The notes beneath the pieces were generated by a model, which made no database searches, was not told the origin of the DNA, and saw only the letters and a list, made by a program, of their open reading frames with translations. Of a stretch of 40,126 bases of DNA, positions 32,968 through 40,126 are shown piece after piece. Every line of letters starts with the position of its first letter. Within the stretch, counting starts at the first letter, position 1. The stretch lies in NCBI GenBank assembly GCA_016934535.1, contig JAFGSQ010000070.1, positions 1-40,126 of the forward strand, written 5' to 3'. Origin of the DNA: a candidate division WOR-3 bacterium. Its GTDB lineage: Bacteria > SDB-A. The position numbers and the translations under genes were made by a program.

Positions 32968-33741
32968 TCACCCGAATGAAAACAGGCGGGAAACGTTTTT
33001 TTCAATTATTTGAGACGCTTTTTCCCGGTCTGTTCCGAGATACTCCGCTACGAAATCAAGTATTTTTATCAGATGGCAAGGTTCATTCACTTTGCCTCGG
33101 TAAGGAACAGGGGCCAGGTAAGGACAATCAGTTTCGAGAACAACATTTTCGAATCCGACGCATTTCAGGATGTCAGCCCTGTCTGAATTTTTAAAAGTCA
33201 GAATTCCGTTGAATGAAAGGAAATAATCCATGTCCAGACATTTCTTCGCTTGTTCGCAGGTTCCCTCGAAAGAATGGAGCACGGTTTTCAAACCCGAAAA
33301 ACCTTTCAGCACTTCCATCGTTTTTTCCATAGCATTCCTTGAATGAACCACAACCGGCAGGCAGTTTGACACGGCAAAAGAGAGTTGTTCTTCGAACACT
33401 TTTATCTGGTCGCCGATATCTGAAAATCCGTAATGCATGTCTATTCCCGTTTCTCCGATTGCGACAAGTTTTTCCTTTCCGAATCTGTTTATAATTCTGT
33501 GTTCTATCCAGTCTGCCGTCTTGTCTTTGTGGGTTCCCGCGTAATGAGGATGACAACCTGCGGTGAAATAAAGGTTTTCTTTTCCGAGGGCAATTCCGGC
33601 AGCTGTTTCACTGGATTGTTCGTCGTACGAGACGACAACAATTTTTTCAACAAAGGATGACGCCGCTCTTTCCAGAACACCGCCGATGTCTTTTATAAGT
33701 CTCGGGTCTTGCAGGTGAGCATGCGTGTCGGTTAAAGTCAT
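32968..33741 (-). CDS. tatD: TatD family metal-dependent deoxyribonuclease
   Basis: The 257-residue TIM-barrel hydrolase has the TatD metal ligands in order: DTHAHLQ (His7, His9), GETGIDMHY (Glu97), VVHSRNA (His133), HSFEGT (His156) and LETDCPYLAP (Asp205). Family members are exonucleases acting on DNA or RNA. It overlaps the VanZ-like gene upstream by 4 bp and precedes rsmA, a pairing seen in many bacteria. Confidence 0.96.
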   Translation of the reverse strand: MTLTDTHAHLQDPRLIKDIGGVLERAASSFVEKIVVVSYDEQSSETAAGIALGKENLYFTAGCHPHYAGTHKDKTADWIEHRIINRFGKEKLVAIGETGIDMHYGFSDIGDQIKVFEEQLSFAVSNCLPVVVHSRNAMEKTMEVLKGFSGLKTVLHSFEGTCEQAKKCLDMDYFLSFNGILTFKNSDRADILKCVGFENVVLETDCPYLAPVPYRGKVNEPCHLIKILDFVAEYLGTDREKASQIIEKNVSRLFSFG

Positions 33742-34589
33742 TGCAGTCGTATCCTTCTTATGTGAATTTCAGTAAGGCTTTCGGGCTTGCTTAGAAATAT
33801 CGACACACCCTTAACTTTATACGAACTCTCAAAAACCGTCTCGCCGTTTTTAAATTCGAAAAATTGTATGCCGTGCTCTTCATAAAAAGTATCGGGCCAG
33901 AACTCGCCGTAATAATTCCCTTTGTCGGTTCTCACCTGTATCCCGCATTTGACTCGTCTGAAAGATCTCGCTTCTATAGAAAATACTTCGTGCCCGCGCC
34001 AGTCTTCCGGTAAAATGTTCGATTCTATGTTCGACCATTTTTGGTTTGGAAAAGAGGTGAATACAATTTCGTCTTCCGCTCGCTGAAGGGCGGCGTTTAT
34101 TCTCGGTTTCCAGGCTTTGGTGTAAAAAGGCGCGCCTACATCGTCAAGAACAGGGAATCTGGCTTCCATTACGCCCTGCCTTATAATCAGGCTGGTTACG
34201 TCGTAAGAAACGGCGTAGACGAACAAAATTGAGAACACGGAACCCAAAACGAAACTTCTTCTGCCCTTTAATAAAATTACGGCGCAAACGCTTCCGAGAA
34301 AACTTCTGACGACATCGTCTATTCCGGAGTTTCTGTCCGGATAAGCCAGTTGTATCAATTCCACAAGGATCGCGGCCATTACGGGGACGGCTAATGAAAA
34401 AATCGTTTTTCTGGAACCTGGATTTCTGCCTGCAATCAACAACGTGACGGCTCCGGCCAGGAAAAAGTGAGCCGAATTGAAAACGGCTCCGAGATATATA
34501 TTCCTGCCCTGACCTGACGGCAGAAGAGGAAGCAGCAGCAGGACAGGCACAAGCGCCCATCGCGATCTGTACAAAAATCGTTTCGTCAA
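33738..34589 (-). CDS. VanZ-like membrane protein with a C-terminal extracytoplasmic domain
   Basis: The 283-residue protein has 4-5 N-terminal transmembrane helices with VanZ signatures (NSAHFFLAGAVTLLIAG, VELIQLAYPDRNSGIDDVV). A C-terminal region of about 140 residues follows, mostly beta, containing WSNIESNILPEDWRGHEVFSIE and VRTDKGNYYGEFWPD. VanZ-like proteins in general have no firm function. The start is TTG (34587-34589), overlapping the queE stop as TTGA, with a G-rich SD region. Confidence 0.82.
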   Translation of the reverse strand: MTKRFLYRSRWALVPVLLLLPLLPSGQGRNIYLGAVFNSAHFFLAGAVTLLIAGRNPGSRKTIFSLAVPVMAAILVELIQLAYPDRNSGIDDVVRSFLGSVCAVILLKGRRSFVLGSVFSILFVYAVSYDVTSLIIRQGVMEARFPVLDDVGAPFYTKAWKPRINAALQRAEDEIVFTSFPNQKWSNIESNILPEDWRGHEVFSIEARSFRRVKCGIQVRTDKGNYYGEFWPDTFYEEHGIQFFEFKNGETVFESSYKVKGVSIFLSKPESLTEIHIRRIRLQ

Positions 34590-35224
34590 ACCCCCCTCAT
34601 CCCACTTTTCCAGATTATCTTGTGCAGCTGGATATGAAACCTGGCGTCCAAACGCGAAGACATGAGCCAGTCTGCAAGTTCGGCAAGTTTTACCTTTCCG
34701 AAAACCGGAGAAAAAAGAAGATTGGCTTTCCCCTCCAGACCCTGCTCTTTCGTAATCTTTAGTGCGTACTCAAAATCTGATCTTCCGGCGACGACAAACT
34801 TAATATCGTCGGTTTTTTTTATTTTCTCGAAATTTGAAATCAGCATGCGGTCGTGCATTCCCGAAAGCGGTAATTTAAAATCCATGACGACATGAATTTC
34901 TTCTCGCAGCCTTCCAATGTCTAGGCTTCCGTTAGTTTCAACAGCGACAAAATACCCTCTTTCGACAAGCTCTTTTGAAAAGCCGAAAGTCTCTTCCTGC
35001 AAGAGAGGTTCGCCTCCGGTCAAAAGCATTCTTTTAATCCCGAAGGTCTCGATTTTCGATATTATTTCATGCGTGCGCATTTCTGAACCCTCTGAAAAAG
35101 CGTATCTGGTGTCACACCAGGAACACTCGAGATTGCATCCGGAAATCCTCACTACGACGAATGGATAGCCTGCCATTGATGACTCTCCGAGAATGGACGC
35201 ATATATCTCACAAATTTTAAGCAT
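34586..35224 (-). CDS. queE: 7-carboxy-7-deazaguanine synthase
   Basis: QueE is a radical-SAM enzyme that converts 6-carboxytetrahydropterin to 7-carboxy-7-deazaguanine in queuosine synthesis. The 212-residue protein begins LKICEIYASILGESSMAG and has the cluster motif CNLECSWC (Cys30, 34, 37), then LLTGGEPLLQ and VVMDFKLP. I chose ATG 35224 because it overlaps the queC stop by 8 bp and gives the usual N-terminus. queD and queF are not in the window. Confidence 0.96.
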   Translation of the reverse strand: MLKICEIYASILGESSMAGYPFVVVRISGCNLECSWCDTRYAFSEGSEMRTHEIISKIETFGIKRMLLTGGEPLLQEETFGFSKELVERGYFVAVETNGSLDIGRLREEIHVVMDFKLPLSGMHDRMLISNFEKIKKTDDIKFVVAGRSDFEYALKITKEQGLEGKANLLFSPVFGKVKLAELADWLMSSRLDARFHIQLHKIIWKSGMRGV

Positions 35225-35906
35225 AACGCGTCGGATCTTTGACCCGAGCCTCAATAAAGGCTTTTTTTCTTATTTTACAGCTGTCACATTTTCCGCAGGC
35301 CGTGCCGTTTTCAGAAGGATCGTAACAGGAGTGAGTCAGAGAGAAATCAACTTGAAGTTCTTTCCCCAAAAGGATTATCTCGTGTTTTCTCATTTCTGAA
35401 AAAGGAGCTCTGATTTTCAGTTTGTTTTCCTTAAAATAATATCCTGTCCCGAGGTTGGCGGTTTTTTCAAAAGATGTCGTAAATTCTGGCCTGCAGTCCG
35501 GATAACCCGAATAATCTATAGCGTTCGCTCCGTAAAAAACCGATTCGGCTCCCGACACCTCTGCCCACGCAGTGGAAATCGAAAGAAAAATGAGATTTCT
35601 CGCTGGCACGTAAGTGATGGGCAGAATTTTTCCTATATCGTCCCCGTCGTTCTCCGGCACATCAATGGAAAGATCGGTCAAGCTGGAGCCTTTTATAGAA
35701 GCAAGGTCTATTCGAAAAAGATTTAATTTTTCACATCCGAGTGAAAAGGCCACTTTTTTTGCCGATTCGATCTCGACCGAGTGTCTCTGACCGTAGTCAA
35801 AGACTATGGGAAGGGGCGCCAATTTTTTCTTTTTTATGACATAGGCGAGAAGCACGGAAGAATCAATTCCTCCGGAAAGAAGAACGACGGCTTTGTTTTC
35901 AGTCAA
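35217..35906 (-). CDS. queC: 7-cyano-7-deazaguanine synthase
   Basis: QueC makes preQ0 from 7-carboxy-7-deazaguanine using ATP and ammonia. From the TTG start the 229-residue protein has VVLLSGGIDSSVLLAYV (PP-loop, residues 8-24), RNLIFLSISTAWA, NAIDYSGYPDCRPEF and a four-cysteine zinc site (CxxC/CxxC; CYDP and ACGKCDSC, residues 194, 204, 207, 210). The start is placed at TTG 35904-35906, which overlaps the previous stop as TTGA and gives the family N-terminus. ATG 35942 (a 40-bp overlap, no SD) is the alternative. Confidence 0.94.
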   Translation of the reverse strand: MTENKAVVLLSGGIDSSVLLAYVIKKKKLAPLPIVFDYGQRHSVEIESAKKVAFSLGCEKLNLFRIDLASIKGSSLTDLSIDVPENDGDDIGKILPITYVPARNLIFLSISTAWAEVSGAESVFYGANAIDYSGYPDCRPEFTTSFEKTANLGTGYYFKENKLKIRAPFSEMRKHEIILLGKELQVDFSLTHSCYDPSENGTACGKCDSCKIRKKAFIEARVKDPTRYA

Positions 35907-37072
35907 ATCCTCATGAACCTCGTCTTCGTGAGCACTCTGCATGATTTTTCAGTGACGAGGACGTCGTCCTCGAGCCTGCAACCGCCGTGTTTTGTGTGAT
36001 AAACGCCGGGTTCGACGGTAAAAACCATCCCCGGTTCGAGTTTCAGGGGTTTGAATTTCTTGAGCATTTTTTTATCTGAAGGCTTCGAAGCTATTCTTCC
36101 GGGATCGTGGACGTCGAGTCCAATACCGTGGCCGAGAGAATGAGGCATGAACAGATCCGCGTCTTTTATGACTTTGTCGGCAGCCGCCGCAATTTCGTGT
36201 GCGAAAACGCCTGGCTTTATGAGTTTTACGGCCTCGATTTTAGCTTTCTCGACGGTGTCACGCATTTTTTCCTGCTCTTTCGTAAGTTTTCCAAGCGCGA
36301 ACGAAACCGTGACATCGCTTTTGTAACCCTGATATGTCACACCGAAATCGACGAGAGAAAGCCCCGGCTTGGCCAGTTTTCCTTTTCCCGCGCGCGGATG
36401 AGTGTGAATGGACCAAGACCGGTCAGGATTGGCGACTATGGTCTCGAAAGAGACGGCGTCTCCTCCGTATTCGAGAGCTTTTCTCTCGACGAAAAGAGAA
36501 ACGTCTATTTCCCTGAAATCGGGATTTTTTCTGTTTTTTTTCAGAAAAATCTCCAGATCGTTTATTATTTTGTTCGTTATATTGCACGCCTTTTCGAGAA
36601 GTTTGATTTCTCCGGGGGATTTTTGCCTTCTCAGTCTGTAAATAAAGTGATCTCCGGAGTTCTCAGGCTTGTCAAAGACTGTCACTTTGGCAGGTTTTAT
36701 GTAGTTTTTAAGGTGCTTGTACTCAAAATACCCGACGGAACTTTGAAGTTCAAGAGTGAATCTGTCTCCGAGATTTTCCTTCAGGATCGAAGAAAGCGCC
36801 GCATAATAGGACCCGCCTTTTTTATTCAAATCCACTATCTCTTCGACCTCGGAAACTTTTGCGGCCATTATTACATCCCACGGTATGAGTATCCGTTTGC
36901 CGGAAGACAGAATTACCAGCATGGCGTCTTCGGGGTGCCCTGAAAAAAACCTCAGGGATGAGTTGCGGCTGTTTTCAAAATCACCGATTAGATAAGCGTC
37001 AACTTTTTTACTTCTGAGGTGTTCGCAGAATTCAGAGAATTTTTCATCAGTTATTGGAACAAACTTTTTCAT
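35903..37072 (-). CDS. Xaa-Pro aminopeptidase (M24 family)
   Basis: The 389-residue protein has the creatinase N-terminal domain (about 1-150) followed by the pita-bread M24 metallopeptidase domain. Metal-site signatures are SLVDFGVTYQGYKSDVT (two Asp), FMPHSLGHGIGLDVHD (His), MVFTVEPGVY (Glu) and CRLEDDVLV (Glu). It would cleave N-terminal residues before proline. It begins 14 bp after the small outer-membrane protein gene and overlaps queC by 4 bp. Confidence 0.94.
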   Translation of the reverse strand: MKKFVPITDEKFSEFCEHLRSKKVDAYLIGDFENSRNSSLRFFSGHPEDAMLVILSSGKRILIPWDVIMAAKVSEVEEIVDLNKKGGSYYAALSSILKENLGDRFTLELQSSVGYFEYKHLKNYIKPAKVTVFDKPENSGDHFIYRLRRQKSPGEIKLLEKACNITNKIINDLEIFLKKNRKNPDFREIDVSLFVERKALEYGGDAVSFETIVANPDRSWSIHTHPRAGKGKLAKPGLSLVDFGVTYQGYKSDVTVSFALGKLTKEQEKMRDTVEKAKIEAVKLIKPGVFAHEIAAAADKVIKDADLFMPHSLGHGIGLDVHDPGRIASKPSDKKMLKKFKPLKLEPGMVFTVEPGVYHTKHGGCRLEDDVLVTEKSCRVLTKTRFMRI

Positions 37073-37086
37073 TTTTTCTCCGTTTT

Positions 37087-37602
37087 TCAGATTATGAACC
37101 TGACACCAATCTTTCCGTAAACGCCAACGTGCGTTTCGTCTTCGCTGTCGAGCGTGTATGAAGAACCCTGAGCGCCAAGCTCCAGGAACACAGAACTCGT
37201 TCTTGAAAGAGTGTAGTCAAATCCCGCAAGTATCTGCGCTCCGTAAGCGCTCGAAATGTCTCTTCTGTCGTCTTTTATGCACACCCCCATGTGTCCTCCA
37301 AAACCGCCGTAGAATCTCAGGGAAGTCCTATCATTTCCGTAAGCTCTCAACAGAAGGTCAAAAGAAGGATAAAACCAGGCAAATTTTTCGTCGTCTTTAG
37401 CCGTCAGATAAACGGCGGGTCTCAGATAGAAATTCCCCAGAGGGAACAGCATTTCCGCGCCAAATGCCGGAGCGTTTTCGATTACTCCTCCTGAAAAGCC
37501 AAGCGATATCCTGGAGGGCTGTTCCCAGTAATAATCAAGTTCGGGAACAGGTTCGGCAAAAACAGCCAATGGGATGAAAATCGCAAATAATAAAAGTTTC
37601 AT
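37087..37602 (-). CDS. Small predicted outer-membrane beta-barrel protein
   Basis: The 171-residue product begins with a signal peptide (MKLLLFAIFIPLAVFAEP) and consists mostly of alternating aromatic/Gly-rich strands (SRISLGFSGGVIENAPAFGA, GNFYLRPAVYLTAK, YGKIGVRFII). It ends in hydrophobic residues, like small 8-strand porin-type barrels. No family is named. ATG 37602 has AGGAGG 6 nt upstream; a GTG 3 nt earlier is less likely. It follows pyrC by about 50 bp, the widest gap of the directon. Confidence 0.78.
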   Translation of the reverse strand: MKLLLFAIFIPLAVFAEPVPELDYYWEQPSRISLGFSGGVIENAPAFGAEMLFPLGNFYLRPAVYLTAKDDEKFAWFYPSFDLLLRAYGNDRTSLRFYGGFGGHMGVCIKDDRRDISSAYGAQILAGFDYTLSRTSSVFLELGAQGSSYTLDSEDETHVGVYGKIGVRFII

Positions 37603-37652
37603 CACTGCCTCCTTTTTAGTTTCCCATATAATATATCAGAATAAATCCTATA

Positions 37653-38933
37653 TTACGAAATTCTTTCGGCGTCGAAGACGATTTTTCCGCCGACAAAAAC
37701 TTTTAAGACGCAAACGGGCAAAATAATTCCTTCGAAGGGAGTGTTTTTCGGTTTTCCCTCCAGTTTGTCTTTTTGAATCCTGTTTTTTTTAAAGTTCCAC
37801 ACAGATACGTCCGCCGGCATTCCAGGCAAAAGCCTTCCGAGTTTAAGTCCGAATCTGTCCGCAGGCTTTGTGGTTACAAGCGAGACTGCCTTTTCAAAAC
37901 CGGTTTCGGACGCGACCTTTCCAAAAATAACTCCGCCCAAAGTCTGAAATCCTATGACTCCTTTCGGGACTTCGCTGAGCTCGCGTTTTTTTTCCTCTTC
38001 GGAATGGCCGGCGTGATCTGTTGCGATCATGTCAATGGTTCCGTCTGCGAGACCGGCGAGAATCTCTCTGCGGTCTCTTTCGTTCCTAAGAGGCGGATTC
38101 ATAACTGCGTCGCCCAGGCTTTTCCCAAGCCTCGAACAGGTAAAGTATATGTGATGCGGAGTGGCGTCGGCGCTGACTCGCAGTCCTTTTGCCTTGGCTT
38201 TTCTTATAAGTTCCACTGAAATTTTCGAAGAGACGTGCGTGAAATGAATGCCGGACAAAGTGTTTTCAAGCGCGGCAATGTTTCTTTCTATACATCGCGC
38301 TTCGCTGTTCGGATCTATTCCCTGCACCCGGAAACGCCGGGACCAGAATCCTTCGAGTACGATCCCCGTTCCGGCTGTTCTTTCGTCTTCCGGATGCTGT
38401 ATCAGAACGCGTCCGGCTCCGCATATCCTTTCAGCGGCTTTTCTTATCATGTGGTCTCTGACGGGCATTCCGTCGTCGCTGAAAGCTATCGCTCCAGCTT
38501 CAGACATAGTCTCTATGTCCGTCAGTGTTTTTCCTTTCAGTCCTTTGCTAACGGCACCGACAGGAAAGACCCTGCAGTGAGCTTTTTTATAGATGAGCTC
38601 TTCCAGTTTTCTCAGCCTATCAGGCGTGTCCGTAACGGGTTTCGTGTTCGCCATGGCAAAAGCCGAGGTTATGCCGCCGGAAACCGCCGCCCAAGTAGCA
38701 AAGCGAATGTCGTCTTTGTATGTATATCCAGGCTCCCTCAAATGGGCGTGGACGTCAATGAAACCGGGAGTGACGATACACCCTTCTACTCCTATCACTA
38801 TCGACCCTTTCGCCTTCTTGTACGGCAGAATGTCGGCTATCTTGTCTTTATGTATTACGAGGTCCGAAAGAAATCCGCAGTGGGGAGGGTCGGGGATAAT
38901 AAATCCTCCGGAAAGGACAGTCGTGTCAGCCAT
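37653..38933 (-). CDS. pyrC: Dihydroorotase
   Basis: Dihydroorotase closes carbamoyl aspartate to dihydroorotate in pyrimidine synthesis. The 426-residue class I-type amidohydrolase has VTPGFIDVHAHLREPGYTYK (zinc His62, His64), AFAMANTKPVTD, GIHFTHVSSKISVELIRKAK, SADATPHHIYFT and MIATDHAGHSEEEK; the usual TDHAPH reads TDHAGH here. It ends with ADVSVWNFKKNRIQ. I chose ATG 38933, which overlaps the lipoprotein stop by 8 bp and starts the family sequence; the longer frame to 39011 lies within that gene. Confidence 0.93.
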   Translation of the reverse strand: MADTTVLSGGFIIPDPPHCGFLSDLVIHKDKIADILPYKKAKGSIVIGVEGCIVTPGFIDVHAHLREPGYTYKDDIRFATWAAVSGGITSAFAMANTKPVTDTPDRLRKLEELIYKKAHCRVFPVGAVSKGLKGKTLTDIETMSEAGAIAFSDDGMPVRDHMIRKAAERICGAGRVLIQHPEDERTAGTGIVLEGFWSRRFRVQGIDPNSEARCIERNIAALENTLSGIHFTHVSSKISVELIRKAKAKGLRVSADATPHHIYFTCSRLGKSLGDAVMNPPLRNERDRREILAGLADGTIDMIATDHAGHSEEEKKRELSEVPKGVIGFQTLGGVIFGKVASETGFEKAVSLVTTKPADRFGLKLGRLLPGMPADVSVWNFKKNRIQKDKLEGKPKNTPFEGIILPVCVLKVFVGGKIVFDAERIS

Positions 38934-39471
38934 TGACCATGTCTCTCCAAGCCGTGATTTTCCAAACTGACCCTGACTTGGAAAGATAAAAGACAACTTT
39001 TCCTCTGACAAGTTCTCCGTGAATCACCGGTGGATCAAAAGTATATTCTCTCATGATGACGGCATTAAAAGAATCCGTGTAATAAACTCCCGAACCTATG
39101 AACACAGGCACGACGCTTTCTCCCGTCTCTTTCATTGAAATAAAAATTGCCTCCGTCGAAGTTTTTTCTTCTTCGTATCCCCACTGGTACTGATAGATTC
39201 CCAGGGCCGCAAGATACTGATTGATTCCTTCATCGTCCGGATCAAAATAGAACACGAAATCAGCCGAATCGAGGCAGGAAAGATACAGGTCCAGATCAAG
39301 TATCCTGTAAGAGAGAGTGAGGTTTTGAAGGACCTTTTCAGGAGTGTCCGGATTCACCGGGTCGTCGATTCCTCCAGGCGGCGCCATGAGCGGAGAAAAG
39401 GGATTTACGCATCCATGGGAAAAACACGCCGTCAAAAAAACCGGGAAATAACATGAGATTTTTCTAATCAT
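38926..39471 (-). CDS. Lipoprotein of unknown function
   Basis: The 181-residue product has a lipoprotein signal (MIRKISCYFPVFLTACFSHGC, acylated Cys21). It continues VNPFSPLMAPPGGIDDPVNPDTPEKVLQNLTLSYRILDLDLYL with the same Pro-rich linker, helix and aromatic core plan as the gene at 29960-30508. It is the first gene of the long minus-strand directon, with a promoter candidate at 39490-39517, and overlaps pyrC by 8 bp. Confidence 0.8.
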   Translation of the reverse strand: MIRKISCYFPVFLTACFSHGCVNPFSPLMAPPGGIDDPVNPDTPEKVLQNLTLSYRILDLDLYLSCLDSADFVFYFDPDDEGINQYLAALGIYQYQWGYEEEKTSTEAIFISMKETGESVVPVFIGSGVYYTDSFNAVIMREYTFDPPVIHGELVRGKVVFYLSKSGSVWKITAWRDMVNG

Positions 39472-39489
39472 TTAAATCACGGTAGGAAT

Positions 39490-39517
39490 TTTATATTTCC
39501 GTCCACAGAAAAGGCAA
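39490..39517 (-). promoter_or_regulatory. Candidate promoter of the long minus-strand directon
   Basis: On the minus strand TTGCCT (39517-39512) and TATAAA (39495-39490) are 16 nt apart, ending about 19 bp before the lipoprotein ATG. The -10 fits well and the -35 matches 4 of 6 consensus bases. It is back-to-back with the rRNA promoter. Confidence 0.45.
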
Positions 39518-39560
39518 GTTGTTTTTTATTTGCTTTTTCCATATATATAGGGAATTATAA

Positions 39561-39581
39561 CTGTCAGAACAATTCTGACGG
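39561..39581. promoter_or_regulatory. Small hairpin between divergent promoters
   Basis: CTGTCAGAA and TTCTGACGG pair (one G-T) around CAA. It lies 27 bp upstream of the rRNA -35 box and may be a protein-binding site or a terminator-like stem. Its role is unknown. Confidence 0.4.
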
Positions 39582-39587
39582 CTTCTT

Positions 39588-39636
39588 GAAAAAACATTTT
39601 TTTGCCCTTGACAAAAATATCTTTTTTACCTATATT
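39588..39636 (+). promoter_or_regulatory. rRNA operon promoter with an AT-rich upstream element
   Basis: TTGACA (39608-39613, perfect) and TATATT (39631-39636) are 17 nt apart. Directly upstream is an A/T block (AAAAAACATTTTTTT, 39588-39603) like a UP element. Transcription would start near 39643, roughly 97 nt before the 16S 5' end. Confidence 0.85.
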
Positions 39637-39650
39637 CTCTTTTGTCTTTT

Positions 39651-39664
39651 TGATCTTTGACAAT
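39651..39664 (+). promoter_or_regulatory. boxA-like antitermination site in the rRNA leader
   Basis: TGATCTTTGACAAT matches the E. coli rrn boxA region TGCTCTTTAACAAT at 12 of 14 positions and lies just after the promoter, where rRNA leaders carry it. GTGTGTGCG a few bases later resembles boxC. NusA, NusB, NusE and NusG would bind here. Confidence 0.7.
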
Positions 39665-39739
39665 AGAATAGTGTGTGCGTGGGAATTCCTATACTTAAAT
39701 TTTCTTTTGCAAGACAAATTCTCTGATTATTGTTTTTTT

Positions 39740-40126
39740 TCTTCGGAGGGTTTGATCCTGGCTCAGGACTAACGCTGGCGGCGTGTCTTAGCCATGCAAG
39801 TCGAACGGAAACCAATCTTGACGCAAGGATGGATTGGTTTTAGTGGCGTAAGGGTGAGTAACACGTGAGTAAACTACCCCCAGGAAGCGGGATAAGCCGG
39901 GGAAACCCGGTCTAATACCCTATGACAACTCTTGAAGGCATCTTCGAGAGTTTAAAGATGGCCTCTGCTTGCAAGCTATCACCTGAGGATGTGCTCGCGC
40001 CCCATTAGCTAGTTGGCGAGGTAACGGCTCACCAAGGCAATGATGGGTAGCCGGCCTGAGAGGGTGAACGGCCACACTGGCACTGAGACACGGGCCAGAC
40101 TCCTACGGGAGGCAGCAGGCTAGAAA
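39740..40126 (+). rRNA. rrs: 16S ribosomal RNA, 5' part
   Basis: GGGTTTGATCCTGGCTCAG, the universal 27F region, begins at 39748. The 16S landmarks ACACGTGAGTAAACTACCCC, GGGGAAACCCGG and CTCCTACGGGAGGCAGCAG (338 region) follow, and the gene runs off the right edge after about 387 nt. The 5' end at about 39740 is set by homology and is approximate. The sequence can be used for phylogenetic placement. Confidence 0.98.

Noticed and set aside
36107-36943. 278-codon plus-strand frame opposite the Xaa-Pro peptidase
   Set aside because: The minus-strand gene has the full M24 metal-site set; this is a shadow frame.
39526-39815. Two minus-strand open frames in the rRNA leader and 16S start
   Set aside because: They overlap the rRNA promoter, leader and 16S gene and have no SD or recognisable product.

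Overview
This window is a gene-dense bacterial chromosome segment carrying about 45 protein genes, two tRNAs and the 5' end of a 16S rRNA gene that runs off the right edge. The organism is a diderm: there are predicted outer-membrane beta-barrels (30472-32136, 37087-37602), several lipoproteins and a surface-polysaccharide cluster. The code is standard, UGA is a stop, and neither tRNA encodes its CCA end. A group II-type geranylgeranylglyceryl phosphate synthase, uncommon in bacteria, together with the compact housekeeping gene order suggests an uncultivated lineage near the FCB superphylum (WOR-3 or Cloacimonadota-like). That placement is inference and the partial 16S would settle it. No phage, insertion sequence or CRISPR array was seen.

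Left part (1-12253, minus strand). nusA-infB is followed, after a tRNA-Met on the opposite strand, by a YhaM-like HD exoribonuclease, an M50 membrane protease, an Ig-like lipoprotein, a large membrane protein and uvrB, nearly all overlapping by 4 or 8 bases. A 309-bp spacer with a 31-bp-period hairpin repeat separates uvrB from gcvPB (glycine decarboxylase subunit 2, without subunit 1 nearby) and a conserved-looking hypothetical gene.

Middle (12254-18656). A stand-alone lipoprotein gene has its own strong promoter and terminator. It faces a minus-strand surface-polysaccharide group: GNAT/FemAB-like protein, polysaccharide deacetylase-like protein, GT4 glycosyltransferase, a Nudix remnant and a 2H phosphoesterase. 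A Wzx-like flippase is transcribed divergently from a 17-bp spacer with a palindromic -10 element.

Right part (18658-39471, minus strand). Twenty-eight genes and a tRNA-Gln lie in one direction over 20.8 kb with no gap above about 50 bp. In transcription order: lipoprotein, pyrC, a small outer-membrane protein, Xaa-Pro peptidase, queC, queE, VanZ-like protein, tatD, rsmA, beta-barrel, lipoprotein, DPPR-synthase-like UbiA protein, pilT, thpR, recA, recX, GGGP synthase, ispE, tRNA-Gln, prs, rplY, pth, rpsF, ssb, rpsR, rplI, coaX, tsaE, tsaB. Translation, tRNA modification, DNA repair and envelope functions are interleaved. ATGA, TTGA and 8-bp start/stop overlaps show pervasive translational coupling. 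The directon is transcribed away from the rRNA operon, whose promoter and boxA-like leader are clear at 39608-39664.

The most unusual signals are the covarying hairpin tandem at 2119-2227, the duplicated terminator plus gene tail at 12957-13134, the palindromic divergent promoter at 17206-17215, a terminator-like hairpin in the nusA leader, and a tRNA starting at the base after the ispE stop codon.
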